DNA from: Hydrogenophaga sp.
Lineage (GTDB): Bacteria > Pseudomonadota > Gammaproteobacteria > Burkholderiales > Burkholderiaceae_C
Reading direction: 5' to 3'
NCBI GenBank assembly: GCA_030653975.1
Contig: JAURYH010000025.1
Location: 1 to 64,000 of the forward strand
DNA length: 64,000 nucleotides
Part shown: positions 44,201-57,644 of the stretch, piece after piece
Numbering within the stretch: position 1 is the stretch's first letter
Layout: each line of letters starts with the position of its first letter
Notes under the pieces: model-generated
Seen by the model: only the letters and a program-made list of their open reading frames with translations
What the model was told of the DNA's origin: nothing
The model's database searches: none
Program-made: the position numbers and the translations under genes

Positions 44201-45733
44201 TCAGTCCGGCTGCGCAGCGGTCCATTCCACCAGCGCTTCCAGTGCGGGACGCGCGGCGCTCGCGTTCGGGTGGTTGATGAACCCCACGACCGCGTAACGC
44301 GTGCCGTTCGCCGCATTCACATAACCGGCGACCCCGGTCACGTCGCGCAGCGTGCCGGTCTTGAGCCAGGCGTTGCCGCGCGCGGCGCTGCGCGGTGAGC
44401 GCGCCATGCGCGCGGCCGTTCCGCTGACGCCCGCCACCGACAGCGACTGCACAAACTGCGCGCCCTTCGGGTGGTGCGCCGCATGGCGCAGCAGGCCGGC
44501 CAGCGCATCGGCGCTGATGCGTTCGTCGCGCGAGAGGCCCGAGCCGTTGTCCATGACCGGGGGCGCATGGCGGATGCCGAAGGTGGTTTTCCACCACCGG
44601 CTCACGACCTCGCGTGAGCGTTCGAACTGCCCCGTGCGCAGCGGGGTGATGTGTTCGCGCGGCACGGTCCGCGCGTCCTGCCGCGCCGGGTTGAGCCGGC
44701 CCAGCGTGAGGAACACCTGTTGTGCCATCACGTTGTTGCTCCACTGGTTCACGTCGGTGATGATGTCCGAGAGCGGCAGCGAGTGGGCTTCGTGCAGCAG
44801 GGTGGCGCCCGGCGGGGTGAGCCCGTTGCGCACCTGCCCGGTGAGGGCACCGCCGCTGGCGCGCCACAGGCCTTCGAGCGCCCGGGCGGCGTAGCTCGAC
44901 GGGTCCTGGTAGGCCACGGGCCAGACGCGTTCGCCGCAGCTCTGCGGATACTGGCCCTCGAAACGGATGGTGTTGGCGTCGTCAAAACGAGCGCGCAGGG
45001 CGCCGCGCCAGTCGCCACAGCCTTTGCGCGACAGCGGCACGCTGGCGTCGATGGCGAGACCCGCCATGGGCGGCTCGCTCAGCACGTGGGCGACGCCGAG
45101 GGCGTGGTCGGGCTGGAACTTCAGGACCACCGACTTGAAGTTCACCAGCAGCGCGTCGGGGCTGGCGTTGTAGGGCCGCAGGGCCTCGCCGTCGAAGGCG
45201 CCGGGGTCGCTCGCGGCCAGTTCGAAGGCGCTGTGGTCCAGCACCAGGTCGCCCAGCACCACCTGCACGCCCCGGTCCTGCAGCGCGAAGAAGGCCGACT
45301 GGATGCGCTCCAGCACCAGCTTCGGGTCGCCCCCGCCCTGGATGTAGAGGTTGCCGCGCAAGGTCCCTTGGTCCACGGCGCCGTCGGTGTAGAAGCGCGT
45401 GCGCCAGGTGAAGTCGGGGCCGAGCAGGTCGATGGCGGCGTAGGTGGTCACCAGTTTCATGACCGAGGCCGGGTTGATCGGCTGTTCGGCGCGGTGGCGC
45501 AGGCGCTCGCCGCCGTTGCCGGACACCGGCACCACCAGGGCCGACACCGCGCTCACAGGCACCGCGGCCCGCCGCAGCGCCGCCTGCACCGAGGGCGGCA
45601 GGGCGTCATCGGCCAGCGCTGGGGCCGGGAGCACCAGGGCCGCCATCAGGCCCACGCCGAGGGCGCGCCACCAGGCCGCTCCCGGGGTGGGGTGCGGGTG
45701 TCGGGCATGTTCGGGGCGCGGGAGGGTCAACAT
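44201..45733 (-). CDS. dacB: D-alanyl-D-alanine carboxypeptidase/endopeptidase (PBP4)
   Basis: The 510-residue protein has a signal peptide (RALGVGLMAALVLPAPALA, cleavage near residue 41) and penicillin-binding motifs: Ser90-x-x-Lys93 (PASVMKLVTTY), SNN (QWSNNVMAQQ) and KTG (WLKTGTLRDV). The spacing, with a large insert between the SxxK and SxN motifs, is that of class C PBP4. It trims peptidoglycan stem peptides in the periplasm. It diverges from tsaB. Confidence 0.92.
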   Translation of the reverse strand: MLTLPRPEHARHPHPTPGAAWWRALGVGLMAALVLPAPALADDALPPSVQAALRRAAVPVSAVSALVVPVSGNGGERLRHRAEQPINPASVMKLVTTYAAIDLLGPDFTWRTRFYTDGAVDQGTLRGNLYIQGGGDPKLVLERIQSAFFALQDRGVQVVLGDLVLDHSAFELAASDPGAFDGEALRPYNASPDALLVNFKSVVLKFQPDHALGVAHVLSEPPMAGLAIDASVPLSRKGCGDWRGALRARFDDANTIRFEGQYPQSCGERVWPVAYQDPSSYAARALEGLWRASGGALTGQVRNGLTPPGATLLHEAHSLPLSDIITDVNQWSNNVMAQQVFLTLGRLNPARQDARTVPREHITPLRTGQFERSREVVSRWWKTTFGIRHAPPVMDNGSGLSRDERISADALAGLLRHAAHHPKGAQFVQSLSVAGVSGTAARMARSPRSAARGNAWLKTGTLRDVTGVAGYVNAANGTRYAVVGFINHPNASAARPALEALVEWTAAQPD

Positions 45734-45859
45734 GGGGGAATTATGGGACCCGGTGGTGGCGCCTGAGCGCAACAAGCGACGCCGTCCGGCGCCTGCATCG
45801 GGCAACAGCGCTTGTGCCGACGAACGAAGCCGCGGATGCGGCTCGCCGATAATGGCCGG

Positions 45860-46711
45860 ATGCTCTCTGCCGTCTCCCCAGCTTCCACCTCGCTGCGCCT
45901 GCTGGCCATCGAAACCAGCACCGACATCCTCTCGGTGGCGGTGGGCAGCGGGGCGCCCGGCGAGGCGCTGTGGCAGCACACCGGTCCGGGCGCCGCGCAG
46001 GCCTCGGCCACCCTGTTGCCCGTGGTGCAGTCGCTGCTGGCACAGGCCGGGTGGGCGCTGCCGGCGCTGGATGCGCTGGTGTTTGCGCGCGGGCCCGGCT
46101 CGTTCACCGGTTTGCGCACCGCTTGCGCCGTCGCCCAGGGCCTGGCCTATGGCGCCCGGGGGGCGGGGCGCGAAGGCGGTGTGCCGGTCTTGCCGGTGGA
46201 CACCCTGCTGGCGCTGGCCGAAGAAGCGCGCCACCAGCGGGCCCTGGCCGGACAGGGGCAGCCCCGCGTGATCGCCGCCCTGCTCGATGCCCGCATGGAC
46301 GAGATGTATGTGGCGCTGTACGCCTGCGGACCAGCGGGCCTGGACCCGGTGCCGCTGCAGCCGCCGCGCCTGTGTGCACCGGCCGATCTGGGGGAGTGGC
46401 TGCAGCAGGTGCTGCCCGGGCCGCTGGCCGCTGGCGACTGCCTGCTCGCGGGCAATGTGTTTGCCGGCTACGGTGCGCAGTTCAGCGAGCTCGCGGGCGA
46501 ACGGCAGGTGGCCTTGCCCACGGCCGCGGCCCTGCTGCGCCTGGCGCCGGCCTTGCTGGCCGCCGGCCAGGCCGTGGCCGCGCACGAGGCGCTGCCGCTC
46601 TATGTGCGCGACAAGGTGGCGCAGACCACGGCCGAGCGCGAACGCCTGCGGCTGGAGCAGCTGGTGCGCCTGTCCGCGCCGGTGTCGGCGGTGTCGCCGC
46701 TGGACGCCTGA
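45860..46711 (+). CDS. tsaB: tRNA threonylcarbamoyladenosine modification protein TsaB
   Basis: The 283-residue ASKHA-fold protein has RLLAIETSTDILSVAV, FARGPGSFTGLRTACAVAQG and LDARMDEMYVALY. It assists TsaD in adding threonylcarbamoyl to A37 of tRNA. ATG at 45860 is the likely start; an upstream frame adds residues without similarity. It is longer than E. coli TsaB (231) owing to C-terminal and internal extensions. rimI and udg follow, a common arrangement. Confidence 0.92.
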   Translation: MLSAVSPASTSLRLLAIETSTDILSVAVGSGAPGEALWQHTGPGAAQASATLLPVVQSLLAQAGWALPALDALVFARGPGSFTGLRTACAVAQGLAYGARGAGREGGVPVLPVDTLLALAEEARHQRALAGQGQPRVIAALLDARMDEMYVALYACGPAGLDPVPLQPPRLCAPADLGEWLQQVLPGPLAAGDCLLAGNVFAGYGAQFSELAGERQVALPTAAALLRLAPALLAAGQAVAAHEALPLYVRDKVAQTTAERERLRLEQLVRLSAPVSAVSPLDA

Positions 46712-46722
46712 GGGTGGCGACC

Positions 46723-47352
46723 ATGAGCCGGTCTCCAGCGATGCCGTCCGACAGTGCGCCGACCGTGCCCGTGTGGTCCGCGAGCGATTGGCCCCGCGCC
46801 GACGCCAGCGCCCGCCCTGCACCGGCTGCGGAGCGCTGCATCGCCTTCGAGGGGGTGACCGATGCCGACCTGGACGCGGTGTGTGAGGTGGAAAAGTCCG
46901 CCTACACCCACCCCTGGACGCGCAAACACTTCGCCGATTCGCTGGCCTCGGGCTATCCGGCGGTGATGCTGCTGGGCGAAGCCCTGCCGGGCGAGGCGGG
47001 GCCTTCCCGCCGGGCCGACGGCCGTGTGCTGCTCGGTTACCTGGTGGCCATGCCCGGCGTGGACGAGGTGCACCTGCTCAACATCACGGTGGCGCCGGCG
47101 CACCAGCGCCAGGGCTGGGCGCGCTTCATGCTCGACGCGCTGGCGCTGTGGTCGCGTGGCCGGGGCGCGCAGTGGCTGTGGCTCGAAGTGCGCGCCAGCA
47201 ACGCACCGGCGCGCGCCCTGTACGAACGTTGTGGCTTCCAGCAGGTGGGCATGCGCCGCGACTATTACCCGGCCGGCCAGTTCCAGCGCGAAGACGCGGT
47301 GGTCATGAGCCTCAATCTGGTGACGCCGGCCGAAGGCGGGGCGGTGGCATGA
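46723..47352 (+). CDS. rimI: Ribosomal-protein-alanine N-acetyltransferase RimI
   Basis: The 209-residue GNAT protein has VEKSAYTHPWTRKHFADSL, LLNITVAPAHQRQGWARFML (acetyl-CoA loop) and SNAPARALYERCGFQQVGMR, the RimI pattern. It acetylates the N-terminal Ala of S18. A disordered N-terminal extension of about 45 residues, rich in Pro, Ala and Ser, precedes the core. Its stop overlaps the udg start. Confidence 0.9.
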   Translation: MSRSPAMPSDSAPTVPVWSASDWPRADASARPAPAAERCIAFEGVTDADLDAVCEVEKSAYTHPWTRKHFADSLASGYPAVMLLGEALPGEAGPSRRADGRVLLGYLVAMPGVDEVHLLNITVAPAHQRQGWARFMLDALALWSRGRGAQWLWLEVRASNAPARALYERCGFQQVGMRRDYYPAGQFQREDAVVMSLNLVTPAEGGAVA

Positions 47353-48263
47353 ACGACTCCGCAACCAACGATCCAGCCGACCGCCCCGACACCTCGTTCG
47401 TGCCACTGCTCGATGCGCGCCAGCGCGCCATGCTGGCCGAAATGGGCGTGCGCGTCTGGGCGCCCAGGCCGCCCGTGGCCGCCCAGGCCACTGCACCCGT
47501 TGCGGCCGAAGCGCCGCCCACCGTGGTGGAGCGCGCACCCGCGCCTGCGCCAGCGTCAGCGCCCGTTGCACCCGCCGCCCGGCCCGCACCGGCGCGGCCG
47601 CCGGTGAACGAAGCGGTGGTGGCAGCGCCCCAGCCCGTTGCCGCACCGGCCAGGCATCGCCCGGCGGGCGTGGCTGGCATGGACTGGCCCACGCTGGAAG
47701 CCGCCGTCGCGGGCTGCGAAGCCTGCGGCCTGTGCCGCAGCCGCCAGAACACCGTGTTCGGTGTCGGCGACCGCCAGGCCGACTGGATGGTGATCGGCGA
47801 AGCACCCGGCGAAAACGAGGACCTGCAGGGTGAACCCTTCGTGGGTGTGGCCGGGCAGCTGCTCGACAACATGCTGCGCGCCATCGGACGCAGCCGCAGC
47901 GGCAGCGGCGCGCAGGCCTGTTACATCGCCAACGCGCTCAAGTGCCGACCACCCGCCAACCGCAACCCGCTGCCCGAAGAGGTGGCGATGTGCGAGCCCT
48001 ACCTGGCGCGCCAGGTGGCGCTGGTGCAGCCCAGGATCATCCTCGCCATGGGGCGTTTCGCCGTGCAGTCGCTGCTGCAGACCAGCGAACCCATCGGCAA
48101 GCTGCGCGGGCAGGTGCACCGCTACCAGGGGGTGCCGGTCATCGTGACCTACCACCCGGCCTACCTGCTGCGCACGCCCACCGACAAGGCCAAGGCCTGG
48201 GCCGACCTGTGCCTGGCGCTGGAGACGGCGGCCGCATCAGCGGACACACCCGCGGCCGTCTGA
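47349..48263 (+). CDS. udg: Uracil-DNA glycosylase, family 4
   Basis: The 304-residue protein has a C-terminal family 4 UDG domain (residues about 110-295) with CEACGLCRSRQNTVFG, GEAPGENEDLQGEPFVG, NALKCRPPANRNP and VIVTYHPAYLL; four cysteines hold a 4Fe-4S cluster. It removes uracil from DNA. The first 110 residues include a long Pro/Ala/Val-rich disordered stretch. ATGA overlap with rimI indicates coupled translation. Confidence 0.92.
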   Translation: MNDSATNDPADRPDTSFVPLLDARQRAMLAEMGVRVWAPRPPVAAQATAPVAAEAPPTVVERAPAPAPASAPVAPAARPAPARPPVNEAVVAAPQPVAAPARHRPAGVAGMDWPTLEAAVAGCEACGLCRSRQNTVFGVGDRQADWMVIGEAPGENEDLQGEPFVGVAGQLLDNMLRAIGRSRSGSGAQACYIANALKCRPPANRNPLPEEVAMCEPYLARQVALVQPRIILAMGRFAVQSLLQTSEPIGKLRGQVHRYQGVPVIVTYHPAYLLRTPTDKAKAWADLCLALETAAASADTPAAV

Positions 48264-48351
48264 CACCGGCTGGCGCGCAGCCTTTGTCCCCGGCCACCGA
48301 CTTCAGCGCATCCCTGCCGTCGTTCGGCCCTGATGCATGAGCACGCTGATT

Positions 48352-49248
48352 TCAGCGGTGGTCTGTGTCCACTGGCCGCGTTGGCCACAACACGGTCGCA
48401 ATCGCCAGCATCACCAGCACCACGGCGGTCCAGTCCTGCCAGTGCAGCACCTCGCCCAGCCACCAGGCGCCGCTGAACACGCCCAGCACCGGGATGAACA
48501 TGACCGAAAGCGTCGAGGCGATCGGGGGCAGGTCGCGCGCCAGCATCAGCCAGACCACCTGGGCGAACGCAAAGACGCCGATGGCGTTGTAGACGATGGC
48601 GCCCCAGATGGGCGCCGAGGGCAGGGTCCAGGCGTCGCGCTCAAAGATCACCGCCAGCAGCGTCATCCACAGCGTGGTGGCCACGGTCATCCAGAAAGAG
48701 ATCGCCAGCGTCGGGTGTGCGATGCGCGTGCGGCGCATCAGCTGCGTGCCCAGCGCCCAGGTGGCCGCCGCCACCAGCATCATGAACACGCCCAGCGGCC
48801 GGCCCGACAGGGTGCTGACTTCGTGCCAGAGCAGCAGCACCACGCCCAGCGCCGCAGCGGCCACGCCGAACCAGGCGCGACCGGCCAGACGCTGGCCGAA
48901 GTACGCCGCGCCGAGCAGCGCCGAAAACACCGGCATGGTGTAGCCCAGGATCGCGGCGCGGCCGCTGGAGAGCGACTGGATCGCCAGGATCGCCAGCGTG
49001 TGCCAGAAGAACATGTTGGTCACGGTGAGCACGGCCAGCTCGCGCCAGTGCACCCGGTGAATGCGGAACGGCACCTTGCGCCACAGCAGAAAAAGCCCCA
49101 GCACCGGCAGGCCCAGCCACATGCAGATGGTGCGGAAAGTGAGCGGCGGGAAGCCGGTCACGCCGATCTTCATGATCGGCCAGTTGAGGCCCCAGACCAG
49201 GGTGAGCAGGACGAGCAGGATGAGTTGCTGGCGGGACAGGGCGTGCAT
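48352..49248 (-). CDS. EamA/DMT family transporter
   Basis: The 298-residue protein has ten hydrophobic helices in two EamA repeats (first [20 protein letters not shown], second starting near residue 155), typical of drug/metabolite exporters such as YdcZ/RhaT relatives. The substrate cannot be inferred. It converges with udg and diverges from pyrF. Confidence 0.88.
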   Translation of the reverse strand: MHALSRQQLILLVLLTLVWGLNWPIMKIGVTGFPPLTFRTICMWLGLPVLGLFLLWRKVPFRIHRVHWRELAVLTVTNMFFWHTLAILAIQSLSSGRAAILGYTMPVFSALLGAAYFGQRLAGRAWFGVAAAALGVVLLLWHEVSTLSGRPLGVFMMLVAAATWALGTQLMRRTRIAHPTLAISFWMTVATTLWMTLLAVIFERDAWTLPSAPIWGAIVYNAIGVFAFAQVVWLMLARDLPPIASTLSVMFIPVLGVFSGAWWLGEVLHWQDWTAVVLVMLAIATVLWPTRPVDTDHR

Positions 49249-49311
49249 CGGTCTGATCTTAGGGGGCTTTTCGATGGCCGCCTGTCGCCGGGCGCCACCT
49301 TAAAATCCAGC

Positions 49312-50151
49312 ATGACCTTTCTCGACATGCTCGGCGCGGCAGAGCGCCAGAACCAGTCCCTGCTCTGCGTCGGCCTGGACCCGGATCCGGCGAAGTTTCC
49401 CGCCCACCTCCGGGGCGACGCCTCGCGCATCTACGACTTCTGCGCCGCGATCGTCGAGGCCACGGCCGACACCGTGATCGCCTTCAAGCCGCAGATCGCC
49501 TACTTCGCCGCGCACCGTGCCGAAGACCAGCTCGAACGCCTGATGGCGCACATGCGTGCGGTGGCGCCGCAGGTGCCGGTGATCCTGGACGCCAAGCGCG
49601 GTGACATCGGCAGCACGGCCGAGCAGTACGCCATCGAAGCTTTTGAACGCTACGGCGCCGATGCCGTGACGCTCTCGCCCTTCATGGGCTTCGACTCGGT
49701 GCAGCCCTACCTGAAGTACCACGGCAAGGGCGCTTTCCTGCTCTGCCGCACCTCCAACCCCGGCGGTGACGACCTGCAGAACCAGCGCCTCGCCTCGGTC
49801 GAAGGCCAGCCGCTGCTCTACGAACACGTGGCCCGGCTCGCGCAAGGGCCGTGGAACCTCAACGGCCAGCTCGGCCTGGTCGTGGGCGCCACCTATCCGG
49901 CCGAGATCGAACGCGTGCGCGAGCTCGCGCCCACGCTGCCGCTGCTGATCCCCGGCGTGGGCGCACAGGGCGGTGACGCCGTGGCCACCGTGCGCGCCGG
50001 CTACCGCCGGCAGGGCGACACGACCAGCGGCCCGGTCATCGTCAACAGTTCGCGCGCCATCCTCTACGCCGCCAGCGGTGACGACTTCGCCGCCGCCGCG
50101 CGCCGCGAGGCCCTGCGCACGCGCGACGTGCTGGAAGCCGCCCGGGGCTGA
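49312..50151 (+). CDS. pyrF: Orotidine 5'-phosphate decarboxylase (type 2)
   Basis: The 279-residue enzyme has [25 protein letters not shown], the catalytic [31 protein letters not shown] and [11 protein letters not shown], the pattern of the longer subfamily-2 PyrF. It decarboxylates OMP to UMP. Confidence 0.96.
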   Translation: MTFLDMLGAAERQNQSLLCVGLDPDPAKFPAHLRGDASRIYDFCAAIVEATADTVIAFKPQIAYFAAHRAEDQLERLMAHMRAVAPQVPVILDAKRGDIGSTAEQYAIEAFERYGADAVTLSPFMGFDSVQPYLKYHGKGAFLLCRTSNPGGDDLQNQRLASVEGQPLLYEHVARLAQGPWNLNGQLGLVVGATYPAEIERVRELAPTLPLLIPGVGAQGGDAVATVRAGYRRQGDTTSGPVIVNSSRAILYAASGDDFAAAARREALRTRDVLEAARG

Positions 50152-50251
50152 GCGCTCCCGGGCGCTCTGGCGCAACGATTGCCCGCAGGCGACAGCCCGC
50201 GGCGGCCCGGCCGTCTACCATGCCGGTCTGCCTTTATCGGGACACCGCCCC

Positions 50252-50965
50252 ATGATCACCCTCTACACCGCCGCCACGCCGAATGGACACAAGGTGTCCA
50301 TCGCGCTGGAAGAGCTGGGCCTGCCCTGGACGCTGCAGGTGCTGGATCTGGCGCAGAACGAGCAGAAGACGCCCGCTTTCCTGGCCATCAACCCCAACGG
50401 TCGCATCCCGGCCATCGTGGACCACGAGGCCGATGATTTTGCGGTGTTCGAGTCCGGCGCCTGCCTGATCTACCTGGCCGAAAAGACCGGCCGGCTCATG
50501 CCCGCGGACGCCAAGGGCCGCTCGCGCGTGCTGCAGTGGCTGATGTTCCAGATGGGTGGCATCGGTCCGATGATGGGCCAGGCCAATGTGTTCTTCCGCT
50601 ACCTCCCCGAGAAGATCCAGCCCGCCATCGACCGTTATCAGGGTGAATGCAGACGCCTGTTCCACGTGCTCGACGGCCAGCTGAAAGACCACGAATACCT
50701 CGCGGGTGACTACTCGATCGCCGACATCGCCAACTGGGCCTGGGTGCGCACGCACCGCTGGTCGGGCGTGGACATGGACGACCTGCCGCACCTGCGGCGC
50801 TGGCGCGACGCGATCCGGGCGCGGCCGGCGGTGCAGCGTGGCATCGAAAGGCCGCCGTCGAAGGTGGACCTCACGCGCGACGGCGACGCGGGCGCACAGC
50901 GTTTCGCCGAAGACGCGCGCCGCATGGTGGAGATGGGGCAGAGTCTGAAGGGATCACAGCCATGA
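50252..50965 (+). CDS. Glutathione S-transferase (YfcG/Nu-like)
   Basis: The 237-residue protein has a thioredoxin-like N-domain ([44 protein letters not shown]) and a helical C-domain ending in [15 protein letters not shown]. The TPNG motif and lengths match disulfide-bond oxidoreductase-type YfcG GSTs. It overlaps the next GST gene by ATGA, so the two are co-translated. Confidence 0.9.
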   Translation: MITLYTAATPNGHKVSIALEELGLPWTLQVLDLAQNEQKTPAFLAINPNGRIPAIVDHEADDFAVFESGACLIYLAEKTGRLMPADAKGRSRVLQWLMFQMGGIGPMMGQANVFFRYLPEKIQPAIDRYQGECRRLFHVLDGQLKDHEYLAGDYSIADIANWAWVRTHRWSGVDMDDLPHLRRWRDAIRARPAVQRGIERPPSKVDLTRDGDAGAQRFAEDARRMVEMGQSLKGSQP

Positions 50966-51579
50966 AGCTCTACGTTGCACAGCGAGCGCCCAGCCCCCGG
51001 CGCGTGCTCATGTTTCTGGTCGAGAAGCACATCAACGGCCTGGAGCTGGTCAACGTGGACCTCAATGCGCAGGAACACAAGAGCGAGCAATACCGTGCCA
51101 AGAGTCCGCTGGCGCGTGTGCCGGCGCTGGAGCTCGACGACGGTCGTGTGCTCACCGAGACCCGCGCCATCTGCACCTACCTGGAAGGCCGCCATCCCCA
51201 ACCCAACCTGATGGGCGCGGACGCCACCGAGCGCGCCTTCATCGAAATGGCCGACCGGCGCGTGGAGTGGCATGTCTTGCTGCCGATAGCCAACTGTGTG
51301 CGCCACACCCACCCGGGGCTGGCCCCGCTGGAGCAGCCGCAGTTTCCCGAGTTCGGCCGGTCGCAAGGCGAGAAGCTGCGCGAGTCTGCGGCCTGGCTCG
51401 ACGGCGAACTGCAGCGCCAGCCCTGGGTGGCGGGCGAGCGTTTCACCATCGCCGACATCACGGCCTTCTGCGCGCTGGAGTTCGCGAAGCTGATACGCTT
51501 CCATGCGGGCCAACAGGGCTTTGCCGCCCTGCAGGCCTGGCGCGACCGGGTGGCCGAACGGCCGAGCGCGAGGACTTGA
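50962..51579 (+). CDS. Glutathione S-transferase family protein
   Basis: The 205-residue protein has a GST N-domain ([40 protein letters not shown]) and C-domain ([20 protein letters not shown]). It differs substantially from the preceding GST, so the pair is not a recent duplication. Substrate unknown. Confidence 0.9.
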   Translation: MKLYVAQRAPSPRRVLMFLVEKHINGLELVNVDLNAQEHKSEQYRAKSPLARVPALELDDGRVLTETRAICTYLEGRHPQPNLMGADATERAFIEMADRRVEWHVLLPIANCVRHTHPGLAPLEQPQFPEFGRSQGEKLRESAAWLDGELQRQPWVAGERFTIADITAFCALEFAKLIRFHAGQQGFAALQAWRDRVAERPSART

Positions 51580-51592
51580 ACACCCCGAAGAA

Positions 51593-51737
51593 GCCTCGCC
51601 TCTGGCGAGGCTGCGGCCTGCAAGGCGCACTGGCCGTCCGGCAAAACCGGCCCGGCGGTGCCCTGGCCTCGAGCGTTTCATGCATCGGGGTCGCGCTCCG
51701 GTGCCCTGACAAACGAATACGGGTTCGCCTTGTTGCT
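51593..51737. repeat. Dispersed hairpin repeat, family 1 copy 4, convergent junction
   Basis: A perfect 8-bp GCCTCGCC-TCT-GGCGAGGC hairpin (51593-51611) is followed by the family 1 core (CACTGGCCGTCCGGCAAAACCGGCC, GCGCTCCGGTGCCC) and the TTCGCC...GTTGCTTCAGG tail that ends at the stop of the opposing CYTH-CHAD gene. It separates convergent genes and probably stops transcription in both directions. Confidence 0.8.
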
Positions 51738-53264
51738 TCAGGACCAGGCGGCGATGGAGCGCAGCAACTGCCGCTGCACGCTGGGCAGCTCGGCCAGGTG
51801 CACCGCCATCAGTTCGTGCAAACGACCGATCACCTTCTGCCCGGCGGGTGGCGGCGCGCTGGCGAGCAGGGCTTGTGCGGTGTGGAGATCGTTGAGGGTG
51901 CCGAGCACGTCCTGGGCGCGCTTGAGTGATGCGCCCCCCCGCCGCTTGGGCGGCAACAGGCTGGACAGGAAGGACTGGGCGTAGCGCAGCTTCTTGAGTT
52001 CGATGCGCAGCTCGTGCCGTTCGGTGGCCGCTTGTCGTGCCGCGAGGCGCACCTCGCGCTGCAGGCTGCGGTGGCGTTGCTGCAGGGTGGCTTGTGCCCA
52101 GTCGGTCAGCGCTGGCTGGCCGGTTCGAGGGGCCCGGCCCTGCAGCGCCAGCAGCGCGCGCACGAAGGCCAGCTGGCCGAGCGCAAACGCGGGCTCGGTC
52201 AGCGCCTGACGGGCGCGCTGGTTGGCTTCACGCCGGGTCTGGTCGGCCCAGCGTGTCAGGGATGCTGCCTGAGGGCCCTCTCCCAGCAACTGGGGCAGCC
52301 AGGTCGTGGCCAGCACGTCCCAGTTGCGCGCATCGCCGAGCTGCCCGGCGGCGGTTTGCCAATGGGCGCTCCAGTGGGCCGAGAAGCGGCGCGGCAGAAA
52401 GGGACGGAACAGGCGCAGCCCGGTGCGCAGGCGGCGCAGCGCCACCCGCGCCTGGTGGATGTACTCCGGGTCGGGCAGGGGGCCTGTCCCGGGTGTTTGC
52501 AGCAGCCCCAGCACGTTGCCTTGCAACTGGGCCAGGCAGGCCCATGCCGTCGAGCAGAAAGCCTGTACCGGGTCGCCGTCGGCGGGCAGTTGCAGCGGTG
52601 CTTCGCGCAACGGCTCGGGCGTGTGGCCCAGAAACAGGGCCAGGCCGCGCTCGGCCTTGCTGCGGTCCGAGGGATAGAGCCAGATGCCCTGGGCGCTCCA
52701 GCCCTGCGGCCCGAGGGCCAGCGTGTGCGCCAGGTCGAGCAGGGCATCGACCGGGCCGCTTTTGAGTTCCAGCTCCAGTTCCAGGATCGGCTCCTGGCGC
52801 GTGCCGCGCTGACCCGCCGGCCGGGTGGTGATGCGGCCCTCGTCCAGCGCCACCTCGATGTGCGCCCCGCCATGGTTGAGCTGCCAGCTGCGGCGCCTGA
52901 AGTCGGTGCGGAACACCGGCACCAGCCGGGGTTTGAGCCCGGTCAGCGCTCGGGCCAGTGCGGCATCGTCCACCAGCGAGGAAAAGTCCAACGCGCCGGC
53001 TTGCGTCGGCCCCTCCCACTCGCCGCGCCGCGACAGACCGCCCGCCGACGACCCCGCGGTCTTGACCGTGAGCAGCGTGCGGCGGCCCACCCGCCGCTCG
53101 CGCACCGCGATGCGCTGCCGCATCAGCGCCAGGTCGGGGGTGTCGAAGTAGGTGTTGAGCAGGCGCTGGCGCTGCGGCTCCTGGGCCGCGAGCAGCGGAT
53201 GCGCCAGCAGCCGCGACAGGTCGCGGGCGAACAGCGCAAGTTTGATTTCGGTTTCCTGTGCCAT
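51738..53264 (-). CDS. CYTH and CHAD domain protein (inorganic triphosphatase-like)
   Basis: The 508-residue protein has an N-terminal CYTH domain (ETEIKLAL at residues 4-11, the ExExK signature; FDTPDLALMRQRIAVRERR; ILELELELKSG) and a C-terminal His-rich alpha-helical CHAD domain (about 225-505, IHQARVALRRLRTGLRLF and HELRIELKKLRYAQSFLSSL). Similar proteins hydrolyse tripolyphosphate or bind polyphosphate. It diverges from the MipA gene. Confidence 0.9.
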   Translation of the reverse strand: MAQETEIKLALFARDLSRLLAHPLLAAQEPQRQRLLNTYFDTPDLALMRQRIAVRERRVGRRTLLTVKTAGSSAGGLSRRGEWEGPTQAGALDFSSLVDDAALARALTGLKPRLVPVFRTDFRRRSWQLNHGGAHIEVALDEGRITTRPAGQRGTRQEPILELELELKSGPVDALLDLAHTLALGPQGWSAQGIWLYPSDRSKAERGLALFLGHTPEPLREAPLQLPADGDPVQAFCSTAWACLAQLQGNVLGLLQTPGTGPLPDPEYIHQARVALRRLRTGLRLFRPFLPRRFSAHWSAHWQTAAGQLGDARNWDVLATTWLPQLLGEGPQAASLTRWADQTRREANQRARQALTEPAFALGQLAFVRALLALQGRAPRTGQPALTDWAQATLQQRHRSLQREVRLAARQAATERHELRIELKKLRYAQSFLSSLLPPKRRGGASLKRAQDVLGTLNDLHTAQALLASAPPPAGQKVIGRLHELMAVHLAELPSVQRQLLRSIAAWS

Positions 53265-53354
53265 GTCCGCCAGTTTGCCGCAATGGGGGAAATCCGTCAG
53301 GCGTCTTTCTCCGGCTTGTCCTTTGGCGTCAGCCGGGCTGGCTATGATCGCCAG

Positions 53355-54176
53355 ATGTTAGCAACACATTGGCGCCTGGGTTTTGGGGTTCTGGGGATCT
53401 GTCTGGCGCTGCAGGTGCGTGCCGAAGGACAGGTCGCGATCGGGGGCGACAGAGGGTACCTGCTGGGTGCCTCGGTGGTGTCCGCCAACGGGCACATCGG
53501 CAGCGGCGTGACCCGGTACGACATCAAGCCCTTGTGGGCGTTCCAGCTCGGCCCGTTCCGGGTCTCGCGGTCGCGGGCCAACTCGCTGATGCGCGCGGGG
53601 CGGGAGCGGCTGGAAACCGGTGTGAGCGCGGAGTTTGACGTGTTCAGTGACTGGCGGCTGGGTGCGTCGCTGCGACTGGACAACGGCCGCTCGTTCGATG
53701 GCGACCCCGAATTCGACGGCCTGCCCGATGTGCGAAGCACCCTGCGCGGTCGCGTGTCCACCGGTCGTTCCTTCGGTGAACGCTGGAACTGGAGCCTGAG
53801 CCTGGACCAGGACCTGCTGGGCCGTGGAGGCGGTGCGCGGCTGAACACCGGGGTGAACTACCGCTATCCGGTCTCTCCGCGAACGAACCTGGACTTTTCG
53901 CTGGGTGGTGGCTGGGGCGATGCCCGCTACCAGCGCACCATCTACGGCATTTCGACCGAGGCCGCCCAGGCAACGGGCCGCGAACCTTACCGGCTGGGCA
54001 GTGGCTGGGAAACCCTGCGCGTCGGTGCACACTTTGAAACCGGGCTGAGCACCCATTGGGTGGTGTTTGGCGGACTGGATTTGTCGCGCGTACTCGGATC
54101 GACCGCACGCAGCCCGCTGGTGGGTCGGCTCGTCACCCATGGCCTGGGTGTTGGCGTGGCCTACCGCAGCAAGTAG
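53355..54176 (+). CDS. MipA/OmpV family outer membrane protein
   Basis: The 273-residue protein has a signal peptide (LGFGVLGICLALQVRAEG, cleavage near residue 24) and alternating hydrophobic strands of a beta-barrel ending in LGVGVAYRSK, with VVFGGLDLSRVLGS typical of MipA/OmpV scaffolding or pore proteins. Function here is unknown. Confidence 0.82.
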   Translation: MLATHWRLGFGVLGICLALQVRAEGQVAIGGDRGYLLGASVVSANGHIGSGVTRYDIKPLWAFQLGPFRVSRSRANSLMRAGRERLETGVSAEFDVFSDWRLGASLRLDNGRSFDGDPEFDGLPDVRSTLRGRVSTGRSFGERWNWSLSLDQDLLGRGGGARLNTGVNYRYPVSPRTNLDFSLGGGWGDARYQRTIYGISTEAAQATGREPYRLGSGWETLRVGAHFETGLSTHWVVFGGLDLSRVLGSTARSPLVGRLVTHGLGVGVAYRSK

Positions 54177-54184
54177 CTGGAGCG

Positions 54185-54310
54185 ACCCCCTGCGTCGCCT
54201 GCGGCGCCTCCCCCCTGCCAGGGGGGCGACACTGGCGGCCCGGCGAAGCCGGTTCCACGGTGTCTCTGGGTTGGCGGTTCCTCGCGCGAGCGGCCTCCGC
54301 TCCGGTTCTG
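54185..54310. repeat. Dispersed hairpin repeat, family 1 copy 5 (divergent), convergent junction
   Basis: A diverged family 1 copy: CCCCCTGCGTCGCCTGCGGCG, CCCCCCTGCCAGGGGGG hairpin, CACTGGCGGCCCGGCGAAGCCGG and a final GCTCCGG box. It separates the converging mipA-type gene and uvrA. Confidence 0.75.
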
Positions 54311-54366
54311 CGGCCTCTGGTTGGAGACGCCTTGCTGGATCGGGTTGCGCGTCTGCCGTTTTGTTT

Positions 54367-57486
<3,120 letters not shown>

Positions 57487-57644
57487 GATACGGCGGGAGC
57501 GCTTTTGGGGTGCATCCGCAGGGCCGGGCGGCTTCCAGGGCATGACGGGGCGCAAGGTCCGAGCAGCGGCGTGTGACAGGATTTGGTTTTTCGGTCGGAT
57601 TGGGCGTACTGTGCAAGCTTTGGCGACAACAAGGACGGTTTTCC

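Noticed and set aside
48337..49311. N-terminal extension of pyrF across the EamA gene
   Set aside because: The extra residues are antisense to the EamA transporter and have no similarity; pyrF starts at 49312 with a conserved N terminus.
57487..57644. LexA box upstream of uvrA
   Set aside because: No CTGT-N8-ACAG match was found in the divergent region; TGTGACAGG near 57572 lacks the partner half-site.
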